IMG/VR virus record: IMGVR_UViG_3300036980_000349
Coordinates: 1 to 34,183 of that record
Source: a virus
Reading direction: 5' to 3' (one strand)
DNA: 34,183 bases
This document shows positions 25,101-30,854 of this stretch, one piece after another. The notes beneath the pieces were generated by a model. That model ran no database searches, was not told the origin of the DNA, and worked only from the letters and a program-made list of their open reading frames with translations. Each line of letters opens with the position of its first letter. Position 1 is the first letter of the stretch. The translations under genes were made by a program, and so were the position numbers.

Positions 25101-26998
25101 CCCACTTTGCGGTTGGAGGGCCTATTTTAACAACTCGCTCAGAGTCAGAGCGTCCTTGGCTTTATGCTAATCCTAGAACACTCACAATTGATGAGTCCGA
25201 TAAAGTACCTTGGTGGCAGACGCTTTACTCATATACTAGCGCCCTCCTAGGCCCTGCAATGATATTAACTAAAATGTTTGGGGGTAAAGAAGGGGGAGGT
25301 AAGTTCCCATCAGGATCCTATGAAAAGATCGGGCAGGAGAAGTTTAGACTTGACCCTTCATCAGACCCGATGCAAGGTGGTGGAAGCTGGCTGGATAAAA
25401 TCGGAAGCTGGTTCTCAGGATCAAAAGGTGCTTCGCCCGCAGACGCTACAGCCGGAGCTGGAAGCGGCGGCGGAGGAATCGGAGGTCTATTTGGTGGATT
25501 AGGTACTACTGGAATCGGTGACTTCTTTAGTGGTATTGGTAGCTGGTTCGGTGGTCTCTTCGCAGACGGAGGAGTTGTACCTCCCTGGGCTCCTAAATTA
25601 GCTACAGGCGCATATGCGACAAAGTCGGGCTACTTCCCAACTTCAGGTTACGGGTCATCGACAGCCGCAAATAGTACTTACACGACTACTGGGACTCAGG
25701 GTAGTTACTGGCCTGCTATGATAATGGCAATGCTACCTTTACTGTTCATGCTTCAGAAGTATGGTTTGGGTGGAGATAAAACAAAGAAGGCTGAAACTGC
25801 CAAACCTGTCACTCCCACCGATGTTTCAAAGACTGGAGAAGAACCCGGATTCTTTGGTAATCTTTGGACTGGTTTCAAGGGGTTGTTCGGAGCCTCTTCA
25901 GGTGGATTAATCCCTCATTATGCTGGCGGTGATCTCGTTGAGCTTCTTCAAAAGAAACGCCCTGACTCAGGTAAGGGACTTATTTGGGATATGGTTCTTG
26001 AAGAGTATGGGGGTAAGGCGAGCGCAGCCTGGAGCACAGTCCAAAATTATTTACCTGACTTCTTAAACACCAAACAGAAATTTCCTCCAGGCTGGAGTCC
26101 GGAAGAAATAGCAGCGGAAAGAGCTGCTGGAATGCTGAGTCCGGCACTGGGTGGTGATATTGCCAAGTCAAGAGGATTACCCGAAGGCCACATTCCTGAT
26201 GCGTGGAAAAATAGAGGGTTGATCGAAGAAGGTTATCCTCCGATCGAAGAGGCTCTTGGTGGATTAATTAAAGGGTTTGCAGATGGTGATCTTGTCGAGT
26301 TTCTAACTAGATCCCGCCCTGATACCGGCAAAGGTCTTATTTGGGATGAAGCTTTAGCTCAAGGAATTTCCGGCGCGTCTGGAGTTTGGGATTGGGTTTC
26401 CTCCTTATTGGGAGGCTCTGGTGGTGGCTTTGGTAAAGCAAAGATGAGTCCGTTTAACGCAGATGGCACTCCTCCCGACCCCGCAGAATATAAAGCTTGG
26501 ATGAAGACCCAAGGGGTAAGAAAAGCTTTAGGTGGACTTATTAACATGTTCGCTGTCGGGGATCAAGTTCCAGGACTTGGAAATGGAGATACTGTCCCCG
26601 CGTGGCTGACTCCTGGCGAGTTTGTAGTCAATAAAGGAACTGTGGGCGCCTTCAGTCCCGAGTTCTTCCACGGACTTCAAGGTATGGCCAAACAACAGAA
26701 GATAGATTCAATTGCTCATGTTGCCGGAGCGGCTCATCAAGCTCAGAGATTTGCAGCGGGTGGAATTGTTAAAACAGGCCCAGCTGCAACTACTTCTTCC
26801 GCTGCTGGCGGAGAAACATCAGGAGCTTCAATGTCCGGACATGCCGCAACGTCACCAGACATTAAAATGACAATGGTGACGGTTGTAGATGACGCCTCAC
26901 TCGACCAATTTCTTAATACAAAGAAGTACGGTGATGTTCTCGTTAATAAACTCGGATCTAGAATTTCAAGACGCATGTCTGGTGGGAGAGCAGTTTAA
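13187..26998 (+). CDS. Giant tape measure protein with lytic transglycosylase domain, 4603 aa
   Basis: It sets tail length and is ejected with the DNA. Residues 1-2040 are mostly helical, with a Lys/Pro/Glu-rich linker about 1430-1500. A hydrophobic stretch near 2045-2062 precedes a TP901-type core (about 2076-2400: FEIERATINMREHTGEVV, then SAGLTAKEALAALNPSLAMAMG). Hydrophobic membrane-like segments lie about 2474-2570. An SLT lytic transglycosylase domain covers about 3060-3190, with catalytic Glu3090 in AHESNY, GLLQILP (from 3109) and SAWSAGPGRV (from 3173). The C-terminus is Gly-rich with GD-VPA-L-PGE-V motifs at about 3818-3850 and 4463-4490. GAGGT lies 6 nt before ATG 13187. Usual length is 700-2000 residues, so this is exceptional. 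Confidence 0.93.
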   Translation: MPLGLNFQANVDLTSFNKAISSMVEGLNVAQKRITEITTQVGPQAEKIFKGFKIDPTGVTSPLNSVLGTLSQVGKALDTINEKSGKLKWSSAFEMDRDVKQASTSLNSLVRTLMEAADAMTQVGTRMQSTRLLNRSVIDEGGKSLRDLTKDVKELERAYSQAQRALQKDPGNLGLKDELQVIRSLIRGAESDVSMLQQRIRQTQSVGGILQAEAQGIKRYAASVLESYGSILELGKRGQAAPKPITYTEPTRAAVLPSLAQQTGQTYVEAFARSLFTTTETLHSTLNNALRDMAAKLKFGVDLSGEGVSATATKEITDKYINRLRAASKAINAIVDSPEATKAMLEMGEGTRPPEDLIRKIGSRLDKMSQYLWKQVDEYASKMGEGSSASAGVTGKIPIEQTRAEILPKVAQLTAEINQLEAAGLKTQDLRIVKLREERQQLEATLKYAETHGGLTGVSTAHRTGLDLTVGLSGRTTRQRGSGIDESVYEKTLGLDSRILADETSITNTVIQRTAVSEGALSGLQRTASVVEHLRNLWVGMGAEPGKELVSMLKAAAQLESLIGRSTQIGAFDPEIMKVISSLPIAIGKTTGYIGREIPNTISEASMLLQGTHQGLSGLPGAAPFKEQMDGLTSLDKQLRGISYKNIETQIEKVKTILGEALTDPKTKLPELYKALGHLNTLLESTANVATSVRERASTMFDSVNLGPILEKFGQLESLWSSPLKGKSLSAELDTQMTSFFSSFKEEGAQKPLRDILTLWKEVYKVVQMYHSEVASATKATEFYGTQFRSLSSITQEQDKVVGRTAAIPAHTKGFPKAFADNIREATGTNITEKVIVPVKLDAAASLKELPEGFAKNLDPITRVLTEMAHKFGFNISKELSSATTFGDLEKIFTSMEQRVLRPVGQKFQGAFEQASHGLNLGFEGAKAPLMILNSLSEAFMKVIFHARDLGSVGVNAAGILGGSQRLSLLTNEAISGTLPREVTAEFNAMRQAIESATVVVEARHLPALQLVLDTVKKLEMTTREFAGGSLYRAPRGLTPEWLTEKLGIRTGAEPFAFGGFGLEESLTAYTPVGGQKISAMGRYFRKVGEEIEEYFQMIGAQLKPTAAQAAFPGNLEVVDIGLRKIQGGVVKSLEYTIDQLARHEMPVQMFEPTITEYFPKLIERLGIAKQAAGAPGHRPDVAALDLTLGNTKRQLEVVQALYRELFAIVKSGKPITDEVFQSMEAKAKRLSNTFKRDLIVDVDTLLNKLRQYIRFGEAVPEVVQQALKLPAKTGGVRSGIFELLTGTPTGAPGEKPFLETLQPEALLRLEHGLSTAKADAIANPRLPEKVLNGILWKIEKAQGLLATRITSMPESAWPKGLYEQLSPEFQKTVGRGLPGATKEKASLGDLSELAAEAQAQAEKMEQAERSIPKKINEVTPLKVAALKNQRKEMVDQIQQTKKVVNEEAEQVQPTKKVKTPKKTAFEEHENAEARAADRKDSKTVEEAVESLFGTPEGTGTGGTVKGRNKYQTGPNSMVDVTNQSLSLKNRLAELSEQFNIFGHAVSSTGVPVNTFMQGMTSITQMINGVIKEMATMGGLAPTFDTMVEKFNAESTRPHPKTQAAGLPLAFTANLLDAAPDISVPTPVKTIRTHWTEMEDLRKEIDENRVAYLAARQGLTTDEGAGVGAQSPMHQVLENTQARHIELTDRLKVKRQEMIATMDVLLSKENLAQDIYNREISTIEQLGYKYQILKAGAETGTGAIASRTAHLEPLQQAETIAREALVSNAWNRPGSLGETANPSSPFLNLEQPAMSPVDVMRKIFSPAASGEDPFAHQKRNIQTFAEIFGENAQKIAEIYAKLNESLRLGIKFPEFDKTFGERTSKMAKELETMDAYLQKHGISQAADADRVALNDVLQKETEDFLSSGLFPAIEQTYRKISNEAKVLREIQVGQDFVAKIKKSTEAVAGMQTELSALTKTLEKFKAQGMGVQFKIPAYEYSQEKIHEAQKMLFQAQRGGAPASELKGLADTIAETQAASKNMLSVWDRLTNTIKTSRNSMAELFMYQVRWYSSMMVFFAIFNRISELFSNMVHAQFEIERATINMREHTGEVVANYERLQSIARTAIFEGMEKWGYTAKDASEALYQLGSAGLTAKEALAALNPSLAMAMGTTADMRESVKTLAGLYNVLSSSMTPLDRLSQSIGLSTAAEANALSDAAQKGATFRHIADTLTMVFRDHQVEMGELNKGYQFAISSSDLAGLSFEQLSAILAVLNDNMIKSSRAGRGVNQAIAQLAKDPYAVFGSFKQMALAMEDSIRASDKGAEKWQRVQDILSNWDYSKLKDKNMFEAFGELSKMINATGLDIGTLSRILENFGILGGRAVAPMLKNWFDIERESIRLSISAADSSEMMATRMSNTVEKGLLKVSAYFQSAFYDVISITGVFSKAVLGSFAQIGESASGLGKSISASLPAWSTGGGFTGGFIEGALKVAPTVLTLASAFWLLGGAVPKIGAIFPAIGAHVLSVGTKIGALTTVLYQAASGTVALGTAAQAADVALSFSGIGKFLLGIGVVIGTFALMTGVFKRFFESSEEAHAAAEQSVANYNAELAKGIQKQREAWTQATYINQTRTALLNLTAEMSDNAKVTEEVYQRYRLYAVSLGATTEVEKQRFANIGELRKSLTTLQGSEEGVLKASRERAFFAVNSIQAEKLYVKAVEDTIAVIQKLRQELETVNRLKEVAAKGTVILPSSPWAPEGLYGPPDSAAVNKLTYTEKALKAEEEARIEELRQLGRQRLMRATVDVFPPGVIASIKEKGEKDGAEGEKAALEAFDKGMQDALKNVGSREGLAALIFPSIKGDTKLAGEQLDNLLAEMKNKGPLFSKYMASMATVTGIPLGAQTQAQAMQKTFDAHNSAMQNNIASKEKLIQIENDRLVQIQKAKIVDMDEVESIMSRTAALSAEAIQLEKTKAAQERKFQLDKLSTSSPLYNAEAAKVETEHRKKNLELEDKALKQRNENQRMYEQMLTVWYKQTLPQIREKGQSLTTGPSGALEVVKPGAAETTEQMIDALKPKVRVTKEKFQEIVNELKQQMTQFGFGPEVAKIFMALIAHESNYVETAIGIQTDYGKARGLLQILPSNLTAMGVKESDFYDVRKNLNAGVKMLQGLDSRFNLDLRNFAAKSPQEQEDTVKIIVSAWSAGPGRVKSVAQGIVPNIKETQNEVKDVLMHWGRLKGVAIGTADVIRSDADAFILKFLEKMSTPGGGVLELPAQSRVTLIKGFIEFFAQTFGSLDKLTPAVKNKLLEFGHSAGVSIQDSMKMSVAGIEKMLEAGQLVSPDALERFYDAQLDRFKDVGSAQFGQKQMKDLGQKQIQAMLQQDFLFEPGMFDQTAAQLMRITERSGLTMTKLYNMLTSGMNPEVMKNILRGNENVTLEFYRNFMSTFERAGRVPTKLYAAWESAIVEMLGIGDDFTEATLRNWAAILKELPVKKLGEDAAAFAKYFTLLAARKDIKTDDLRLMSSLMQQFGASADEIWKAFGDVADQQIRRIRASWYESGSGLKNDLKESATLGDALWWSMTKGVADFASKLRDPFKMLSDTVSGILEQTRSTMEEMFTDLGMRQPKTWQEYQNKFAEGLIKIGAKNMSEQVMSGMTDMMGSAFGMSPETMEKMGLKKSTAAQRTSEDAKKTAASASSIDSTLKSMVPPSERTAAATVSIDTKMGAGSGLGSPGAASGWPASPTPGPGEGAYERVNQETYRKYPELDPLYEKMKKEGIVTGRKTSDERIGSETDTKLTSESSSTSGTSTGASGFSLSNIPIIGPIFSILQSLFSGLGRMIGFRTGGIVPGFGFGDIVPAMLEPGEAVIPRSVVRKYQDGGEASSIDEEALQEMMMQMVDARVSDTLEPLQERMDPLASIGEGNYGPAFERQLAFQDYMDRASAADNQKKLAEWNMNTARDVQAFQSQPTLMGTLMQMGMSTLKMVGSMGGMMALGGLVPHFAVGGPILTTRSESERPWLYANPRTLTIDESDKVPWWQTLYSYTSALLGPAMILTKMFGGKEGGGKFPSGSYEKIGQEKFRLDPSSDPMQGGGSWLDKIGSWFSGSKGASPADATAGAGSGGGGIGGLFGGLGTTGIGDFFSGIGSWFGGLFADGGVVPPWAPKLATGAYATKSGYFPTSGYGSSTAANSTYTTTGTQGSYWPAMIMAMLPLLFMLQKYGLGGDKTKKAETAKPVTPTDVSKTGEEPGFFGNLWTGFKGLFGASSGGLIPHYAGGDLVELLQKKRPDSGKGLIWDMVLEEYGGKASAAWSTVQNYLPDFLNTKQKFPPGWSPEEIAAERAAGMLSPALGGDIAKSRGLPEGHIPDAWKNRGLIEEGYPPIEEALGGLIKGFADGDLVEFLTRSRPDTGKGLIWDEALAQGISGASGVWDWVSSLLGGSGGGFGKAKMSPFNADGTPPDPAEYKAWMKTQGVRKALGGLINMFAVGDQVPGLGNGDTVPAWLTPGEFVVNKGTVGAFSPEFFHGLQGMAKQQKIDSIAHVAGAAHQAQRFAAGGIVKTGPAATTSSAAGGETSGASMSGHAATSPDIKMTMVTVVDDASLDQFLNTKKYGDVLVNKLGSRISRRMSGGRAV
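25901..26387 (+). repeat. Two-copy repeat in the C-terminus of the tape measure protein
   Basis: Copy one begins at residue 4239 (GGLIPHYAGGDLVELLQKKR, then PDSGKGLIWDMVLEEYGG) and copy two at 4358 (GGLIKGFADGDLVEFLTRSR, then PDTGKGLIWDEALAQGIS). The approximate copies are 25901-26030 and 26258-26387. Other GGL/GGI-P motifs nearby suggest the region grew by duplication of a short module. Confidence 0.75.
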
Positions 26999-27207
26999 TG
27001 TCTATTCCTAAACCCATACTACTGTTGGCACATACTGTAGCATTTCCAATCGTAATCACCGTGGCTTGGTTAATGGGCCACGCGAATTTTGGTCATATTA
27101 TCATCTCCGCTCAAGTATCTGTAATTGGAATTCAATTACAGAAGTACTTTTGGTCAGAGCGGGACTACTATGAGGTAAGACGGTTTTTATTTAGGGATGG
27201 AAAATGA
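26998..27207 (+). CDS. Small membrane protein, 69 aa
   Basis: One clear hydrophobic segment (about residues 6-26, ILLLAHTVAFPIVITVAWLM) and a weaker second (about 30-48, NFGHIIISAQVSVIGIQLQ) suggest one or two membrane helices with a basic/aromatic C-terminus (YFWSERDYYEVRRFLFRDGK). The ATG overlaps the tape measure stop by one base and its own end overlaps the hub gene as ATGA. I do not recognise it. A tail-associated or inner-membrane channel component is possible from its place between tape measure and tip genes. Confidence 0.55.
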   Translation: MSIPKPILLLAHTVAFPIVITVAWLMGHANFGHIIISAQVSVIGIQLQKYFWSERDYYEVRRFLFRDGK

Positions 27208-28028
27208 AGGTTTTTTTATACTCGTTTATATTGCAAGCGGAAAGTCAATCGCTCTATCTAACAAATGATAACACTAGCCACACATACGATGGTATTACGT
27301 ATGTTGCTAGTGCTATTGAAAGTAAAGAGTTTTCTTTTGACTTAAAAGAAATCATGGGTGAAGTTCCGATCACAATACCTTGGACTCAGTGCGGCTTCAT
27401 TCAAACATTTCCACAACAAAGCTTGGAAGGTCCAGTCGAAGTTACTGTCTATAGATATGGTACTGTAGACCACAGTATTTCTCTTGTCTTCAGGGGCTTT
27501 ATTAACTCCTTTAAAGTTGCAAAGGCAGCTGTGGATCTTCAATGTATTTCATTTATAGAACAATCTCGTGATAATTTTTCACGTTTAGTTTTAACTCGAC
27601 ACTGTAATCACCGCCTGTATTCAGAAATGTGTGGGATGATTCCGGGAAATTGGGCTTTTAAATCGACAATTGTTGGACTTGACTTTCCCCGAACCCAAAT
27701 TATTGTTAATCCTCCACCTGGCGTTGCTTCCGGTTTTTATCAATATGGATACGCTAAGTGCGACACAAGCCTCACGTATCGTTGGATCACTGGGGATGTA
27801 AGTTCTGAAGTGGCTGTTACCTTTGATATTATGCACCAAGCCCCAGCAAGCTGGGAGCTTGGTACTGAGTTATGGTTATTTGCAGGATGTGATAAGACCA
27901 TTGATACGTGCCGGTCAAAATTTGGTAACTTCTCAAACTTTATGGGATTCCCTTATGCTCCATTTGAGTCTATTCGTTTTACCGGACTCCGTCAGTCTGA
28001 GACTTCCACGTCCGGAGGTAAAAAGTAG
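27204..28028 (+). CDS. Tail hub protein, BR0599/DUF2163 family, 274 aa
   Basis: The N-terminal half (YDGITYVASAIESKEFSFDL, then VFRGFINSFKVAKAAVDLQC) and Cys pair C134/C143 in CNHRLYSEMCG, with C229 in GCDKTIDTC (C236) and then FGNFSNFMGFPYAPFESIR, follow the phage BR0599 C-terminal signature (C-d-t-tC, F-N--NF-GFP--P). In gene transfer agents and many siphophages this protein is the hub joining the distal tail ring to the tip; the conserved cysteines may bind iron-sulfur or form a metal site. ATG 27204 overlaps the previous stop. A DUF2460-type distal tail gene, usually just upstream, is not present. Confidence 0.85.
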   Translation: MKVFLYSFILQAESQSLYLTNDNTSHTYDGITYVASAIESKEFSFDLKEIMGEVPITIPWTQCGFIQTFPQQSLEGPVEVTVYRYGTVDHSISLVFRGFINSFKVAKAAVDLQCISFIEQSRDNFSRLVLTRHCNHRLYSEMCGMIPGNWAFKSTIVGLDFPRTQIIVNPPPGVASGFYQYGYAKCDTSLTYRWITGDVSSEVAVTFDIMHQAPASWELGTELWLFAGCDKTIDTCRSKFGNFSNFMGFPYAPFESIRFTGLRQSETSTSGGKK

Positions 28029-28462
28029 TGTCAATTGTTGAAGACCTCATTGAAGAGCTAACGAAGTGGGTTGGGACTCCTTACGTTACCCGGGGCTATA
28101 TTTGTGGCTCTCGTGGAGGTACAACTTGCGGTCATTATTTTGTGGCATGTATGATCAAAGTGTTACCCCGTGGAGCAGAATTAGAATATTCAATGGCGAG
28201 CGATCATAAGACGATCATTCTAAATCGCATCGATGTCATTACTCCCGCCTTTGAAATTGTAGCGTATGAAGTTCCGCTTGAAGAGATGCGTAGAGGAGAT
28301 GCCGCGATCTTTAAATTTTTTGATTTGCCGATGCAACCCAATATGTATTTAGGGGATGATCAGTTTATTTATTGTACTCGTGCGATGGGTGTGCAGATAG
28401 GACCTCTTCCTTCCAACTTGAGGGGGAGGATTATGCGCGTTTATAGGTGGAAGGATATTTAA
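28028..28462 (+). CDS. NlpC/P60-like tail-tip protein with missing catalytic histidines, 144 aa
   Basis: The layout follows the phage NlpC/P60 peptidases next to BR0599 hubs: WVGTPYVTRG, a Cys motif (GGTTCGHYFVACM; C34), RRGDAAIFKF, then NMYLGDDQFIYC and a C-terminal LRGRIMRVYRW. In active relatives the Cys follows Asp, and two His lie in HVGIY-like and FIHA-like positions. Here those are T33-C34, Q103-P-N-M-Y and Y115, so Cys is kept but both His are replaced. It may be an inactive structural paralogue. GTG 28028 is chosen because GGAGGT (28014-28019) is 8 nt upstream. Usual length. Confidence 0.7.
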   Translation: MSIVEDLIEELTKWVGTPYVTRGYICGSRGGTTCGHYFVACMIKVLPRGAELEYSMASDHKTIILNRIDVITPAFEIVAYEVPLEEMRRGDAAIFKFFDLPMQPNMYLGDDQFIYCTRAMGVQIGPLPSNLRGRIMRVYRWKDI

Positions 28463-28716
28463 TGGCCTTACTCGGTATCGTTACTTTAGTTCTCTGGCTC
28501 GTGAATATGGCCTTGCTCGGTCTGGGGTTTTTGTTATTTAAACCCAAACGGTCCGAACCCCAGAAATCCCCTATGGCCGAGTTTAAAATATCTGCGGTCA
28601 AGGTGGGTGCTACGATTCCAGTAGTTTTTGGAATCGCCAAGGTTGGCGGCTTAATTATTGAGTGGGGCGATTGGCAAGTAATAGCTCACAGAAAAAGAAT
28701 CAAAGCGGGGAAATAG
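28462..28716 (+). CDS. N-terminal piece of a J-like tail-tip protein, 84 aa
   Basis: A hydrophobic N-terminus (residues about 1-26) is followed by PKRSEPQKSP and IPVVFGIAKVGGLIIEWGDW, the pattern of the opening part of phage tip proteins (PVVYGT-V-G-I-W-GD). It ends in a basic tail (HRKRIKAGK) at TAG 28714-28716. The next gene begins at the adjacent ATG in the same frame, starting Gly-rich. In relatives as I remember them, this is one continuous chain with a Gly/Lys linker at this place. ATG 28462 follows GGAAGGA and overlaps the previous stop as TAATG; a longer start at GTG 28447 is less likely. Confidence 0.7.
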   Translation: MALLGIVTLVLWLVNMALLGLGFLLFKPKRSEPQKSPMAEFKISAVKVGATIPVVFGIAKVGGLIIEWGDWQVIAHRKRIKAGK

Positions 28717-30843
28717 ATGGGAGGCGGCGGCAAAAAAATGACGGTAACAACCTACACCTATAGGTGTAGGTATGCTGTTGCTATTAGTTTTGGACCGATC
28801 GATGAGTTTGTTCGTCTCGATTACAATTCAGACTTTCAGAACTACAATCAATCTGGTACGTCCATGTCCTTTGATACGGGGGAGTCTCTCCTTAAAGGAA
28901 CATTCTATTTTGGGACTGAATCACAAGGCGCGGATCCCAGTCTTGAAGTTATGCACGGTGGTAATACTTTATATTATCGTAGGATTGCTTACGCAAGCTT
29001 TTACTGCGATCTAGGGCAATCTCCTTCAATGCCTGCTACCGCCTTTACTCTTTGCAGATACTATTGTCCCTTATCCGATATGGAGTCATATAATGTTCTT
29101 TCAGCCTCTTTGGGGCTTAACCCAGTTCAAGTTTTATATGACATTCTTACAAACAAGTTTTACGGGTTTGGCTTGCCTTCCACTATCATTGATCAGGCCT
29201 CCTTTAGAGACGCCGGTATACGCTTATATAACGAGGGTATAGGCGTGGGTACTTCATTATCTGGTGGCGAACTATACAATGTTATTAGGGCCGTTCTTGA
29301 CTGGGTAGATGCTGAGTTAGTATACGACGAGACTTATGGCAATATTAAAATGATTTTGAGACGCCATGACTACGCGTGGGAGCTGCTTCCAGAGGTAACT
29401 GAGAGTGATATGAAGGCTCAGTCCTTTGAATTAAATCGTACATCTTGGTATGCCTCTAAGAATGTCTGTTACGCTAACTTTCTTGATATTGCCCGCGAGT
29501 GCGACCAGAATTGTGTTTACACAGAGGATCTCGGAAATTTCAATATAACCGGAAATTTACGGGTGCAGGAGTTTAACTTTGATATTTTTACAAACTCCTC
29601 CACGGCTCAATTAGTTTGCAATAGGCTCCTCCACAAACACTCCTACCCCCTCGCAAAAGTTGTCTTCGAATGCTTTGGGGCTACAGGCGAAAACCTTGCG
29701 ATCTTCGGACCCTTCCGACTTTACCACGCCTACTACGGAGTGTGGGGAGCTGTCTATAGAGTTGTCGAGAAAAGACGGCAAGGTCCTAATTTATGGAAGA
29801 TCGAAGCCGTTGAAGAGAAGTACCCGCCTAACTCTCTATTAACTGCGCAGGCCGAAATTCCGTATGACAATCCTGCATACTGGACGAGGACGTCAATTGA
29901 ATGGAGTTATAGAATAGTAGAAACTCCCTACAGAGGAGTCCTAGTGTTAGGGTACTCTGATGATCAACAGGTGGGGCATACAACTCTTGACGCATTCGGA
30001 GTCAGTACAGAGTACTGCGCCAACGAAGTTGCGTACGCTTGCATTGGAAGATTAAAAACGCAAGTTAATTACGCAGGAGCCGCGAATCTTTACCTTCAAC
30101 CAGATAAACATTATGTTGAAGATGATGCGGCGGACATCGACTACATCATGATTGAAGATGAGATCATGAAGGTGACCAACCAAACATCTTCGGGAGAGGA
30201 AATTTATTACTATGCATCAATAAGTAATAGGTGTGTAGAAGGGACGTCTACACCGCCGTGGCAGGAGGGGGAACCAGATTACTATGCTGTTGGTACAAAA
30301 GTCTACGCTGTGGAGTGTAGGGCCTTTTTAGCGGATACTCTGACTCCTAAAAATTCATATAGCTTAACCATCACTCCTCACTACCTGTATCCCAAACCTT
30401 ATTACTTTCCGGATGATGCTAAACAAACCAATCTTTATTATCAAGGATTAATCGTAAGCCCCACCGCCCCCGACAATCTTAGCGTATCGGGTTCCAAATT
30501 TCAAGATTGCACTATTTCCTGGACGAGAGAAAGTAGAGTGTACCCCCAACCTGTTCCTTGTGAAGGATTAAGTTCATATCCTATGAGTTATGGAACTCTA
30601 CCTAATGGCCAAGGTGCCTACCAAGATCAAATCTTGGGATGGAGAATCGATCACTCACTTCCAGGGGGATCCACCAGCCTTTTGACAATCTATGCTGATC
30701 CCACCCCTTCGTCATGTGTATCAAAGTATGTAGATAGAGCAGCTGCGGGATTGAGCAATACTTTCACTGTATATATTTACGCGAGAGGAGTGAAAGGATA
30801 TGACTCTCCCGTAGATGAAGGAACGCACTATCATTTCTTGTAA
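28717..30843 (+). CDS. J-like tail-tip protein, main piece, 708 aa
   Basis: After MGGGGKK, the strands YTYRCRYAVAISFGPIDEFV match the core of putative phage tail proteins (PF13550-like and J/Megatron-type tips). LNPVQVLYDILTNKFYGFGL, then GELYNVIRAVLDWVDAELVYDETYGNIKMIL, and YLD-like EKRRQGPNLWKIEAVEEKYPPNS are the usual continuation. The C-terminal part (about 480-708) looks like FN3/Ig-like domains (SPTAPDNLSVSGSKFQDCTI and SWTRES). ATG 28717 directly follows the TAG of the upstream piece and has GGGG 6 nt upstream, so re-initiation can supply it. It would form the central tail tip and contact the host. Confidence 0.8.
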   Translation: MGGGGKKMTVTTYTYRCRYAVAISFGPIDEFVRLDYNSDFQNYNQSGTSMSFDTGESLLKGTFYFGTESQGADPSLEVMHGGNTLYYRRIAYASFYCDLGQSPSMPATAFTLCRYYCPLSDMESYNVLSASLGLNPVQVLYDILTNKFYGFGLPSTIIDQASFRDAGIRLYNEGIGVGTSLSGGELYNVIRAVLDWVDAELVYDETYGNIKMILRRHDYAWELLPEVTESDMKAQSFELNRTSWYASKNVCYANFLDIARECDQNCVYTEDLGNFNITGNLRVQEFNFDIFTNSSTAQLVCNRLLHKHSYPLAKVVFECFGATGENLAIFGPFRLYHAYYGVWGAVYRVVEKRRQGPNLWKIEAVEEKYPPNSLLTAQAEIPYDNPAYWTRTSIEWSYRIVETPYRGVLVLGYSDDQQVGHTTLDAFGVSTEYCANEVAYACIGRLKTQVNYAGAANLYLQPDKHYVEDDAADIDYIMIEDEIMKVTNQTSSGEEIYYYASISNRCVEGTSTPPWQEGEPDYYAVGTKVYAVECRAFLADTLTPKNSYSLTITPHYLYPKPYYFPDDAKQTNLYYQGLIVSPTAPDNLSVSGSKFQDCTISWTRESRVYPQPVPCEGLSSYPMSYGTLPNGQGAYQDQILGWRIDHSLPGGSTSLLTIYADPTPSSCVSKYVDRAAAGLSNTFTVYIYARGVKGYDSPVDEGTHYHFL
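28750..28771 (+). repeat. Perfect 22-nt palindrome near the start of the J-like gene
   Basis: ACCTACACCTA (28750-28760) is followed immediately by its exact complement. It lies 33 nt after the TAG at 28714-28716, and 11 nt after a run of seven A (28732-28738). As RNA it would form a compact hairpin inside coding sequence; as DNA, a symmetric binding site. Confidence 0.75.
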
Positions 30844-30854
30844 GGAGATTTGCA

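Noticed and set aside
28732-28740. Productive frameshift at the run of seven A in the tip gene
   Set aside because: Both the +1 and the -1 frame end within about 25 nt, so no extended product would result.
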